Below, one piece after another: positions 56,089 through 64,000 of a stretch of DNA of 64,000 bases. The stretch comes from Gammaproteobacteria bacterium (GTDB taxonomy: Bacteria; Pseudomonadota; Gammaproteobacteria; Pseudomonadales; Cellvibrionaceae), in contig SEBU01000006.1 in the NCBI GenBank assembly GCA_004173475.1, positions 310,001-374,000 on the forward strand, written 5' to 3'. Made by a program: the position numbers and the translations under genes. Numbering within the stretch: position 1 is the stretch's first letter; the number at the start of each line of letters is the position of its first letter. Below the pieces are notes generated by a model. The model saw nothing but the letters and a program-made list of their open reading frames with translations. It was not told the origin of the DNA and made no database searches.

Positions 56089-57187
56089 ATGATTATCACC
56101 GATGCACGAGTGGCTATGGCTACCAGTCACGATTACCGCGAGAGCCACGAAATAACTGAAAAGCTCGATTTTTGGCTTACTGCAAGAGGAACTGAAGGCC
56201 CAATCCACGAGAAAACAAAATCCCTGCGCAACGATGAACATGTGGTTATCTCGCCGCAAGGTTTTTCCCTTTCTGAATTGCGCACTCGTGGCCAAAACCT
56301 GCACCTCGATACCAAAATGGATTCTCGCTCGCGCATTAACCTAATGGTGTTGAAGCATCTCTATGAGAGCATTCCCGGGCGGCCCATGAATATGATCGAT
56401 CCATCTGCAACGCCAATTAATACTCCGGAAGGCTCTACAGAGACGAGGCCGCAAACACTTCAAGCTGACGCGATTCCACCTTCGGTGAGCCTGCCCGTAT
56501 CCACTTCATCCTCTGCCGGCTTTGGACTCACCTACCAACATCTTGAACGCTACCAAGAGCAGGAAAAAATGCAATTTAATGCCGAGGGAGTTATTCGCAC
56601 GCAAGATGGCCGCGAAATCGCTTTCTCGACTTCGCTCAGCATGAGCCGTAGCTACATGGAAGAATCTAACTTGTCCATACGAGCTGGTGATGCAAAAAAA
56701 AATTGATCCGCTAGTGATCAATTTTGATGGCAAAGGCGCGCAGCTAAGTCAAACGTGTTTTACATTTGATTTGGACAACAACGGCACTGCAGAACAGCTG
56801 GCTAGCCTGCGTCCCGGCAGTGGCTTTTTAGCGCTCGACCGCAACGGCGATGGCAGCATTAATAACGGGAGCGAACTTTTTGGTCCCGCTACCAATCAAG
56901 GTTTCGCCGAACTTGCTAGGTTCGATGAAGACGGCAACCATTTCATTGACGAAGCTGATAGTGTCTACCATAAATTGCGCATATGGAGCTTCAATGAAGA
57001 TGGATCGCAGCAGCTGGTTGCGCTGGGTGATAAAAATATCGGAGCGATATTTTTAGGTCACATCACTTCTCCCTTGCAAATAAAAGATGACTCCAATAAT
57101 TCCTTGGGTGAAGTTGCAAGCTCTGGGGTTTATTTAACCGAAGAAGGAAAAGTAGGGGTTATACAACAAATTAATTTAACGGCGTAG
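56089..57187 (+). pseudogene. EF-hand calcium-binding protein, frameshifted at a poly-A run
   Basis: The frame from ATG 56089 (AGGAG ribosome site) encodes a variable, Ser/Thr/Pro-rich N-terminal half and stops at 56706 right after a run of nine A (56694-56702). Removing one A gives ...AGDAKKIDPLVINFDGKG and continues into the next frame to 57187. That half has two calcium-loop motifs, LDRNGDGSINNGSELF and FDEDGNHFIDEAD, plus WSFNEDGSQQLVALGDKNIGAIFL. The fused protein (about 365 residues) matches a type of EF-hand/VCBS-linked protein that I have seen in marine gammaproteobacteria. It has no signal peptide. Sequencing error or slippage are both possible. Confidence 0.8.
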
Positions 57188-57350
57188 CGAGTATCAAATG
57201 CACAGCCTTTTAACACTGCGAATTAAAATTTTCAGATATTTTTAGAAACTCATGCTTTCGAAACTAACAACCGTACGAAGCTTGCTGGATCACAAGCTTT
57301 GTACGTGCACAACCAAGCGTAGAATTAATTTCTAATTGGTAGCGTAAAAT

Positions 57351-58124
57351 TTACTTGCCGTAGTAGCTGAGATATTTCTTAGCGTAACTACGCAGTTTTT
57401 TACTGTTCGCGTGAGTAGATACTTTTTCGACAGTATTTTTATATTGCACTTCGCGGCTACCGGCGAGAGCTTTAGCCACCCAAGCGACTGCATCAACTCG
57501 CTCATCATCCAAGTCGCCTTCATAATTACGCTCAAGGGCAGTATTGAGTGCAGCCAACAATTCCGGCGAGTAATTCAATGTGTTATGTGTACGTTTCGCT
57601 CCCAGTCTCATTAAGTCTGTGTCATCACTGTTTAACATATTAATGATGCGTTGGTTGATGGAAGGGTGGGTATTTTCAGGCCAGGGTTTGGGAGCAATAA
57701 GAAGATTCAGCTTTGCATAAACTGGTAAAGCTTTTAGTGCCTCCTCGCCATATCTTTTCAATTTTTTATTCGAGGCCTCAGCAATAATTTTTTGAATCGT
57801 AGGGCGATATTTTTCATTACCTGAATAACCTAAAGCCATCACCAAGTAGGACTCAAAGTTGATAGTGACTTTGTCCGTAGCTTGCGGCAAGGTTTTAAGC
57901 GCAAGGGCTTCCACTAAATCGAATAATTTCGGGGACGATATACCAGCCCACTCCAAAGCTTCAGCTGCTTTTTCTTGCTGGATCTGGCTGCCAGATTGAA
58001 AAGCGCTAACAAATTCTTCCGGCGTTGCTGGCTCCGCATAAACAGATAGCGACGTGAAAATTGCACAGAGAAATAGCATTGGATATGCAAAAAAATTTAT
58101 TGTTGACCGTGTGGAAAATTCCAT
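57351..58124 (-). CDS. Exported helical-repeat protein
   Basis: 257 residues. A signal peptide (about 1-30, ending FTSLSVYAEP) precedes helical repeats that resemble HEAT/Armadillo units (EKAAEALEWAGISSP, NKKLKRYGEEALKAL, SKKLRSYAKKYLSYY). I do not recognise the family. It lies 11 bases after the frameshifted lipoprotein gene on the same strand, so the two probably work in one envelope process. Confidence 0.75.
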   Translation of the reverse strand: MEFSTRSTINFFAYPMLFLCAIFTSLSVYAEPATPEEFVSAFQSGSQIQQEKAAEALEWAGISSPKLFDLVEALALKTLPQATDKVTINFESYLVMALGYSGNEKYRPTIQKIIAEASNKKLKRYGEEALKALPVYAKLNLLIAPKPWPENTHPSINQRIINMLNSDDTDLMRLGAKRTHNTLNYSPELLAALNTALERNYEGDLDDERVDAVAWVAKALAGSREVQYKNTVEKVSTHANSKKLRSYAKKYLSYYGK

Positions 58125-58135
58125 TTGTAGCTCCT

Positions 58136-58712
58136 TTAGTTTTTAGGGACATCAGAAATAAATTTTTTGAGAATGGTGTCTATAGCAAACTTTGTGGATT
58201 CCAGTGTTGCGCTCTTCATCCCAAACGGACCAGCAGCCCACATTTGACCGCCTTGCGAATTGCCTTCGGCGCTGTAAGATTTTTCTAAAATTGGTTTGCC
58301 CGCGTTTGCGAGCGTGACCTTCAAAGTAACGTAAGCACGGTAATCCTTGAATTCATATTTCTCTAAACTGAAACTGATGAGATTTCCTGCTGAATCCTGC
58401 CCCGAGCTTTTGTGCAGCTCACCGAACGCAGATTGAACATATTTAGCATTGAGTGTTTTGATCGAGAATTTGCCCAAACTCCACGATCCATAGATGCGCA
58501 TACCCCACAGTTGCGGCGCGGAATTCGTAGCGATGATTTTGTGTTTTGCTATCTAGAACATAGGCTGATTTCAACGATGTTTTAGGCAAATCAACTGCCG
58601 TACTTTTTTGCAGATACGCACCATAATCTTTCGCCACTGGATGTTTGATCGCGCAGCCTGATAAAAACAGAGTTGTCGCTAGAGCAAAAAATCCTACTAT
58701 TATTTTTTTCAT
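58136..58712 (-). pseudogene. Lipoprotein gene, frameshifted at a short G run
   Basis: The frame from 58712 gives a lipoprotein signal MKKIIVGFFALATTLFLSGC and about 50 more residues, then drifts at four G (coding strand; CCCC at 58503-58506). Dropping one G gives RAATVGMRIYGSWSLGKF and enters the second frame, which ends at 58136 with KFISDVPKN. The second frame has no signal or ribosome site of its own, so the two pieces are best read as one gene. The full product would be about 190 residues, likely attached to a membrane. Function unknown. Confidence 0.7.
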
Positions 58713-58816
58713 AATGTCTCCTATATATATTTAAAATCCAGTTTAATCATGGTCCGAAGCTGCGGCCAAGATGACTGCGTCGAGGGTAGAGCGGGAAAAA
58801 AAATACAATAAAAGTG

Positions 58817-60040
58817 TCACCAGCGTTTAAAAATCAAGGACGTATTAATCCCGCCAAAAGCAAAATTATTGCTCATGATGATATTCGCTTTAAACTCACG
58901 CCCGGCACCAACAATATAGTCCAGCGGTGCGCAACGAGGATCAGGATTTTCTAAATTGGCGGTGCCGTGAAACCAGTTGTCATGCATCATCTGAATACTT
59001 GTCCAGGCTTCTAATGCACCACAAGCTCCAAGGGTATGACCGGTAAAACTTTTGAATGCGCTTATAGGTGTGTTGGAGCCGAATATCTCATGAGTCGCAT
59101 GACTCTCGGCGATATCCCCGCGCTCGGTGGCGGTGCCGTGAGCGCTAATATAATCGACCGCCGTCGGGGTTATACCGGCATCGGTAAGTGCCATCTGTAT
59201 AGCGATTTTCATTGTTTCTGATTGCGGTTGTGTAACATGCGCTCCATCCGAATTAGTACCAAAACCTATTAACTCTGCGTAAATGTGCGCGCCACGCGCT
59301 AGTGCATGTTCTAACTCTTCCAACACCAATGTGCCTGCGCCTTCACCAATCACCAAACCATCGCGGTCGGTGTCAAAAGGGCGCGGTGAAGAATGGGGAG
59401 CATCATTGCGAGTGCTGGTCGCAAATAGGGTATCGAAAACGGCGGCCTCGGTGGGACACAACTCTTCTGCGCCGCCTGCAACCATAAGCTTTTGCTTGCC
59501 GTATTTGATCGCTTCATAAGCGTAACCGATACCCATACTGCCGGATGTACACGCGCTGGATGTAGGAATCACACGGCCTTTCAATTGGAAGAAAACGCCT
59601 ATGTTGACCGCTGCGGTGTGGCTCATCATTTTAAGATAAGAGTTGGCATTGATGCCGCTGGCATCGTTCTTCAACAACATGTAGCCAAAATCGGCAATCG
59701 CATCCGGGCTTCCCGCTGAGGAGCCGTAGCTAACACCCATGCGTCCGTCTTGAATACAGCGGTCGCCCAGCAGACCGGCGTCTTCTAATGCACGCTCTGT
59801 GGCAACCGTCGCCATAAGTGCGACACGACCCATGCTGCGAGTAAGCTTGCGGTTGAAATGGGCAGGTTTTTCAAAGTCCAGCACGGGTGCAGCCAAGCGC
59901 GTATTGAAATCACTGAACCTGTTCCACTCCTCCATATGACGAATGCCGGTTTTGCCTTCGAGAAGGTTGGTTTTAATTTCTTCCCAACTGGAGCCTATGG
60001 GCGAAATTCCCGCCATACCAGTCACTACAACACGTTTCAT
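58817..60040 (-). CDS. apeR: Aryl-polyene beta-ketoacyl-ACP synthase (ApeR-like)
   Basis: 407 residues, FabF-like fold. The Cys-His-His triad is complete: C164 (SACTSGS), H301 (SAHGTATE) and H335 (FTGHTLGACG). It extends the polyene chain by condensing malonyl-ACP in the cytoplasm. It starts directly after the preceding reductase stop (TAA then ATG). Gene order KS-dehydratase-reductase-KS is that of aryl-polyene clusters, on which the name rests. Confidence 0.88.
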   Translation of the reverse strand: MKRVVVTGMAGISPIGSSWEEIKTNLLEGKTGIRHMEEWNRFSDFNTRLAAPVLDFEKPAHFNRKLTRSMGRVALMATVATERALEDAGLLGDRCIQDGRMGVSYGSSAGSPDAIADFGYMLLKNDASGINANSYLKMMSHTAAVNIGVFFQLKGRVIPTSSACTSGSMGIGYAYEAIKYGKQKLMVAGGAEELCPTEAAVFDTLFATSTRNDAPHSSPRPFDTDRDGLVIGEGAGTLVLEELEHALARGAHIYAELIGFGTNSDGAHVTQPQSETMKIAIQMALTDAGITPTAVDYISAHGTATERGDIAESHATHEIFGSNTPISAFKSFTGHTLGACGALEAWTSIQMMHDNWFHGTANLENPDPRCAPLDYIVGAGREFKANIIMSNNFAFGGINTSLIFKRW

Positions 60041-60781
60041 TTAACACAGGCCTCCATTGACCGATATCACCTGACGGGTGATATAGGCCGCCTCGGAACT
60101 CATTAGAAATTTTACCAGCGCGGCTACCTCTTCTGGCTTACCAACGCGACGTGCGGGAATGAATTTAAGCGCCTCTTCCAGAGGTGCGTCGTCCATCATC
60201 TCGGTATCAATCAAACCGGGAGCAACACAGTTTACGGTGATGTCCCGTTTAGCCAGCTCTAAAGCCAGAGATTTGCTGGCGGCGATAATACCGGCTTTTG
60301 CGGCGCTGTAATTAGCTTGTCCACGGTTACCTATCAGTCCAGACACGGACGCCAAGGTAACAATACGTCCAGGTTTCCGGCGGCGTACCATAGGCATAAT
60401 CAACGGATTCAGGACGTTGTAAAAGCTATCTAAATTAGTGTGGATAACGCTATCCCACTCCTCACCAGTCATAGCGGGGAAGCTGTTATCGCGCGCGATT
60501 CCAGCGTTACACACCACACCGTAATAAGCTCCGTTAGCTTCTACATCAGCCTCCAAAATTGCTTTGGTTTGAGCACGATCTGCAACGTCAAATTGAATAA
60601 TTCGCGCACGTCCGCCTTCGGCTGCGATAGCCGCCGCTACAACTTCAGCTTGCTCGCGCTGGCTGCGGCAATGCAATACGATTTCATAACCTTGCCCGGC
60701 TAACCCTAAAGCTATGGCTTTGCCTATGCCGCGGCTTGATCCGGTGACCAATACACTAAGGTTTGAATTATCAGCGCTCAT
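60041..60781 (-). CDS. apeQ: 3-ketoacyl-ACP reductase (ApeQ-like, FabG fold)
   Basis: 246 residues. The NADPH loop VTGSSRGIGKAI, NAGIARD and the catalytic set S145, Y158, K162 (NYSAAKAG) are present. It reduces the beta-keto group during chain building. The start overlaps the dehydratase stop in an ATGA. The C-terminal ITRQVISVNGGLC is typical of FabG-type enzymes. Confidence 0.9.
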   Translation of the reverse strand: MSADNSNLSVLVTGSSRGIGKAIALGLAGQGYEIVLHCRSQREQAEVVAAAIAAEGGRARIIQFDVADRAQTKAILEADVEANGAYYGVVCNAGIARDNSFPAMTGEEWDSVIHTNLDSFYNVLNPLIMPMVRRRKPGRIVTLASVSGLIGNRGQANYSAAKAGIIAASKSLALELAKRDITVNCVAPGLIDTEMMDDAPLEEALKFIPARRVGKPEEVAALVKFLMSSEAAYITRQVISVNGGLC

Positions 60782-61254
60782 AGGCTTTTTCCCTGTAGGA
60801 ATTGTTCCGGGTCTTCCGGTTGAAAAACATTGATATTGGCTGTGGCGTGGATATCTGCGTGATCATCCAAACCACGCAAGTTACACTCAAAAACACACAG
60901 GCCGTTGTCGGCGTGAATAATTTCTTTAACCTGCACCTGCAATTGCGCGCCTATGGGGAAATAACTACGTGTACAAGTATAGCGGCGGCTGCCGACAAGA
61001 AAGCCGATTTTGACGGGCTGGCCACCATGGCGTGAACGGCATCCGCCAAACGCACCTATGGATTGCGCCATAAGTTCAATTCCAATCCAGGCAGGAATGC
61101 CACGTTCATCCGCGAAAGGCGCATCGGGGCGCACGGTGACACTGGCCTGTAATTCATGCTCGTCCCAAAAATCGATATGATCCAATAGCACCATAGTGCC
61201 AGTATGAGGTACGACTGACTCGAAGGAATAATCGGCGAAGGCTTGGCTAGTCAT
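60778..61254 (-). CDS. apeP: Hotdog-fold 3-hydroxyacyl-ACP dehydratase (ApeP-like)
   Basis: 158 residues. VPHTGTMVLLDHIDFW contains the catalytic histidine of this family, and IPAWIGIELMAQSIGAFGG is the dehydratase helix. It removes water to create the conjugated double bonds. The start overlaps the upstream synthase by 8 bases and the stop overlaps the reductase start. Length matches ApeP/xanthomonadin-type proteins. Confidence 0.88.
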   Translation of the reverse strand: MTSQAFADYSFESVVPHTGTMVLLDHIDFWDEHELQASVTVRPDAPFADERGIPAWIGIELMAQSIGAFGGCRSRHGGQPVKIGFLVGSRRYTCTRSYFPIGAQLQVQVKEIIHADNGLCVFECNLRGLDDHADIHATANINVFQPEDPEQFLQGKSL

Positions 61255-62422
61255 AGCAGCGCTCCAAAATCAGGGAAATATTGTTGCCGCCAAAGGCAAA
61301 CGAGTTGCTCATCGCGTATTGCAATGGTCTGTCTGCTGATGCTGCGCCGAGCTTCGTTAAGGACGCGAGTTGCGGATCTATAACGCCATCCCAAAGCGTA
61401 CGTGGTAGTTTCCCGTCGGTGCGCATAAGCGCGAGATAACAAAACACGGCTTCAAGAGCACCGGCTGCCCCTAAGGTGTGACCCGTTAACGGTTTGGTAG
61501 AGTTGCAGGGAATATTGAGACCTAGCACTCGCTCAACCGCGAAACTCTCCATACGATCGTTTTGCTCGGTGGCCGTACCATGGAGATTGATATAGTCGAT
61601 TGCATCTGGTGGTAAACCGGCCGATTTAAGCGCAGCGCTGATAGCGGCTGAAGCACCCCGACCTTCAGGTTCGGGCGCTGAAATATGATGCGCGTCTGAA
61701 GTTTCGCCAACACCGGCCAAGCGCACGGGCGCGACATCTCGACCGAGAACTAGCAAGGCCGCCGCCTCGCCGATATTGATGCCACGGCGGTTCAGACTGA
61801 AAGGATTGCACACGCTGTCGCTAGTAGCGGATAGTGCCATAAAGCCCTCCACTGTCAGCCGGCACAAGCTATCTGCCCCTCCAACTATCACTGCATCACA
61901 GACCCCAAGTTCCAGCAGGCGAGCGCCGCTGGCCATAGCTTTAGCCCCTGAAGTACATGCGGTGGAAATCGTCCAGCTCGGTCCGCGAAGCTCTAACTGC
62001 TCCGCAACAAAAGTGGATGGAGCGGACATTTCTTGCTGCCCATAGTGAAAATCCGCGGGGAAACTGCCCGTACGTGAATGATGCGCAATCGCAGCTTCAC
62101 CCTCGGCAATGCCAGACGTACTGCTACCTAAAACCACGCCAATTCGATCAGCACCGAAACGTGTTTTCAGTTCTTCGACATAAGATTTGATTGGGGCGAG
62201 TGCTGCGGCCAAGAGCGCGTTATTGCGCGTATCGACATCTACTGAAAGATCATTAACCAGCCCAACGGGCACAATACGGTCGGGACTGAAAACATCCGTT
62301 AGCGTTAAAGGTGACTCGGTTGCATCAAACAACTGACTATCAATGGCGGTTAAGTTTGGCCCTAACGCACAAATAGCAGCTACTTGCTGGATGTAACATG
62401 GAGGCATAGTGGAATCCGTCAT
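61247..62422 (-). CDS. apeO: Aryl-polyene beta-ketoacyl-ACP synthase (ApeO-like)
   Basis: 391 residues. Triad C156 (STACTSGA), H281 (NLHGTATE) and H315 (LTGHTLGAAG) is complete. It is clearly diverged from the other synthase in the cluster, consistent with different roles such as a starter and an elongation step. Its start overlaps the lipoprotein stop (ATGA), which points to one polycistronic message. Confidence 0.88.
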   Translation of the reverse strand: MTDSTMPPCYIQQVAAICALGPNLTAIDSQLFDATESPLTLTDVFSPDRIVPVGLVNDLSVDVDTRNNALLAAALAPIKSYVEELKTRFGADRIGVVLGSSTSGIAEGEAAIAHHSRTGSFPADFHYGQQEMSAPSTFVAEQLELRGPSWTISTACTSGAKAMASGARLLELGVCDAVIVGGADSLCRLTVEGFMALSATSDSVCNPFSLNRRGINIGEAAALLVLGRDVAPVRLAGVGETSDAHHISAPEPEGRGASAAISAALKSAGLPPDAIDYINLHGTATEQNDRMESFAVERVLGLNIPCNSTKPLTGHTLGAAGALEAVFCYLALMRTDGKLPRTLWDGVIDPQLASLTKLGAASADRPLQYAMSNSFAFGGNNISLILERCYD

Positions 62423-63096
62423 TTGGACTCCCGTTTACTCAAATCCACGCTAGTAGAACTAGCCTCTCGGTCGAATGATCCGGAAGAAACTGTCACTGGC
62501 GCAAGCATATCAATACGCTGGGTAATGATTTTAATAGTTAACGCCTGATATTCATGCTGTAAAACCACGGCGCCCTCATTAACTGTATTACCGCTCATAC
62601 CATCTACTACGGTCGACGACCCAGGAGAGTAGCTGACACGAATTATTTTCATTTCACCATTCCGAAGAACCCGCTCGTCGGCAGTGTTATCGACTCGCCA
62701 AGGACCCTCCGCAGCCAAGGTCTGTTGCCAATCCGCAGACGGCCACCATACCAGCATGCTGCTTGCTAATAAAAAACGCTCGGGTAAACCCTCCGGTAAT
62801 TCTGGCGAGCGATAGGTATCGAGCTTTTCGCCTTTTTTATGGATCGACAGAAGACGACGCCCGAAGGGATCAAACAATACCAAGGTGACACCCTCGCCAG
62901 TTCGCGCCAGCGCCCCGGTAAGCTTGTAATGCTCTTTCCCATAGCTGATTTCTAACTGTTGAAGTGCTTGCCAGCAACAATTCCCACCTTGATGATCAGG
63001 TAAAGGCAAGCTCGCCAGCGTTTGCACCTGACGAGTTGCGCAGCTGGACGTAAATAATATCAACGCACTTATACATAACGTACGAACTAAATTCAT
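62419..63096 (-). CDS. DUF3261 lipoprotein of the aryl-polyene cluster
   Basis: About 225 residues from ATG 63096, chosen because it forms an ATGA overlap with the upstream stop; a GTG three codons earlier is possible. A lipobox (FTSSC) gives an outer-membrane or periplasmic lipoprotein. The DUF3261 body (YGKEHYKLTGALARTGEG, LFDPFGRRLLSIHK) is common in aryl-polyene operons, where it is thought to help transport or anchor the pigment lipid. Exact task unknown. Confidence 0.85.
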   Translation of the reverse strand: MNLVRTLCISALILFTSSCATRQVQTLASLPLPDHQGGNCCWQALQQLEISYGKEHYKLTGALARTGEGVTLVLFDPFGRRLLSIHKKGEKLDTYRSPELPEGLPERFLLASSMLVWWPSADWQQTLAAEGPWRVDNTADERVLRNGEMKIIRVSYSPGSSTVVDGMSGNTVNEGAVVLQHEYQALTIKIITQRIDMLAPVTVSSGSFDREASSTSVDLSKRESK

Positions 63097-64000
63097 CTGC
63101 GACACAAATCCGCCAAAGCATTCAAACGGCGAGCAGGTTCGGCTACAAATGGGTTGTTTTCATCCCAGGCGTAACCCGCAAGTATGGAGCTGATCATGCC
63201 GCTGATTTTAGGAGAGGCTTTGTCCTGGCGGAAAAAGACCACATCCTGAAAACGTCCGTCATACCAAGCACTAACATAATTTCGAAAGGTGTCCACACCA
63301 CGCTTTAAGGGGACGGCATATTCATTTTGCCAATCCACGGTCCCACCTCTAAGTTGGCGATCAACCAAGGGGGCAGCCAGACTTGCCGACTTCATGGCAA
63401 TCGTAACACCGGAGGAGAAGACCGGGTCAAGGAACTCGCCGGCATTTCCTAATAGCGCAAAATTTTGTCCCCACAGAGACTTAACATTGCAGGCATAACC
63501 GCTCAATTTTTGAACCGGTGTATCAAATACCGCTTTATTAAGCAGTTGGCCAAGATCTGACGTTTCCATGACAAAGCTTTGCAGACAGGCTTGGAGGTCG
63601 GTTTTACCCTCAAAATAATGGCTCTCTCCCACCACCCCCAACGAACAGCGTCCACCTGCAAAAGGGATCAACCAAAACCAGACATCGCTATATTGAGGAT
63701 GAACCGTGACCAGGATTTTACTGCGGTCGTGCCAATCTGCAGTAATGTTGTCCTGGATATGAGTGAATACAGACGTACGCGCCGGGAAATTGGAAGGCAG
63801 CTCCAAATCCAGCAAACGCGGCAAGACGCGGCCAAACCCAGAGGCATCCAAAACGTAGCGGGCGTTGAGCTGATAGGCATCACCATTATCCGGTTGTACC
63901 TGCAGCTCTGCGCCAGCAGCGTTGGTTGTAATCGCCGTCAAGCCGTGGCCGTAACGAATTTCAACGCCTTGCTTTTGAGCTTCGCTGGCGAGCAGATGAT
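63093..64000 (-). CDS. FAD-dependent oxidoreductase (halogenase/reductase-like), 5' end cut off
   Basis: The frame stays open to the window edge: upstream codons read HLLASEAQKQGVEIRYGHG, so the apparent TTG at 63941 is internal. The visible C-terminal 300 residues contain VLDASGFGRVLPRLL, WFWLIPFAGGRCSLGVVG and LGNAGEFLDPVFSSGVTIAM, typical of the halogenase/geranylgeranyl-reductase group. In aryl-polyene and xanthomonadin clusters such an enzyme is thought to modify the aryl head. The FAD-binding N terminus lies outside the window. The 3' end overlaps the lipoprotein gene by 4 bases. Confidence 0.82.
   Translation of the reverse strand, partial: HLLASEAQKQGVEIRYGHGLTAITTNAAGAELQVQPDNGDAYQLNARYVLDASGFGRVLPRLLDLELPSNFPARTSVFTHIQDNITADWHDRSKILVTVHPQYSDVWFWLIPFAGGRCSLGVVGESHYFEGKTDLQACLQSFVMETSDLGQLLNKAVFDTPVQKLSGYACNVKSLWGQNFALLGNAGEFLDPVFSSGVTIAMKSASLAAPLVDRQLRGGTVDWQNEYAVPLKRGVDTFRNYVSAWYDGRFQDVVFFRQDKASPKISGMISSILAGYAWDENNPFVAEPARRLNALADLCRR

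Noticed and set aside
55926-56159. Open frame upstream of the EF-hand gene
   Set aside because: It overlaps the start of the EF-hand gene out of frame and has no domain signal.

Overview
The window is a stretch of gammaproteobacterial chromosome with moderate GC and dense coding. Several conserved gene blocks (phoB-phoR; glyQ-glyS-gmhB-plsC; gpmI-envC-ctpA; hisB-hisH-hisA-hisF; aroE-hemF-tsaC-dprA; def-fmt-rsmB; gmk-rpoZ-spoT) together with an aryl-polyene pigment cluster point to a Pseudomonas/Cellvibrio-type organism. Cellvibrionaceae is my best guess; it rests on gene content and order, not on a marker search. I saw no tRNA or rRNA genes, CRISPR array, prophage or transposase gene.

Layout. 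0-6.5 kb: the 3' part of a von Willebrand A protein, then phoB (behind a textbook Pho box) and phoR, a truncated hemoglobin, a Bcr/CflA exporter, a small lipoprotein and a VF530-type protein. 6.5-10.1 kb: an Atm1-like ABC exporter, a glycosyltransferase, and a 39-residue membrane protein with a perfect FNR/Anr box upstream. 10.3-14.8 kb: glyQ, glyS, gmhB and plsC, tightly packed. An AT-rich gap of about 0.8 kb follows. 15.7-21.4 kb: a DUF1304 protein, gpmI, envC, ctpA and a DUF6316 protein. 21.4-26.4 kb (minus strand): hisB, hisH, hisA and hisF, with a five-hairpin repeat element between hisH and hisA and two secreted esterase genes (one frameshifted) between hisA and hisF. 26.6-32.6 kb: an exported protein, a hypothetical protein, yheV, prlC, a gamma carbonic anhydrase, two acetyltransferases and a small element with inverted ends. 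32.6-36.7 kb: a flavin-dependent halogenase, an OxyR-like regulator lacking the usual second redox cysteine, and a divergent CPA2 antiporter. 36.8-46.2 kb: pirin, aroE, hemF, tsaC, dprA, a LysM protein, def, fmt, rsmB and a GFA-family protein. 46.3-48.4 kb: a TetR regulator and a stand-alone lipoamide-dehydrogenase gene that share a promoter region with two palindromic operators. 48.5-54.4 kb: ridA, a large secreted protein of unknown function, a second GFA protein, spoT, rpoZ and gmk. 54.5-58.7 kb: a small helix-turn-helix protein, an alkene reductase, a frameshifted EF-hand protein, a repeat protein and a frameshifted lipoprotein. 58.8-64 kb: six overlapping minus-strand genes of an aryl-polyene (xanthomonadin-like) operon that runs off the window end.

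How the genes work together. Most are housekeeping functions: phosphate sensing, glycyl-tRNA charging, heptose and phospholipid synthesis, cell-separation hydrolase control, histidine synthesis, initiator-tRNA formylation with deformylation, and the stringent response. The accessory parts most worth a second look are the TetR/lpdA switch, the FNR-box small membrane protein, the OxyR-like/antiporter pair, the modular hairpin elements, and three genes broken by single-base changes in homopolymer runs. The last could be sequencing error or real slippage. I did not find clear evidence of a wholly new multi-gene system.
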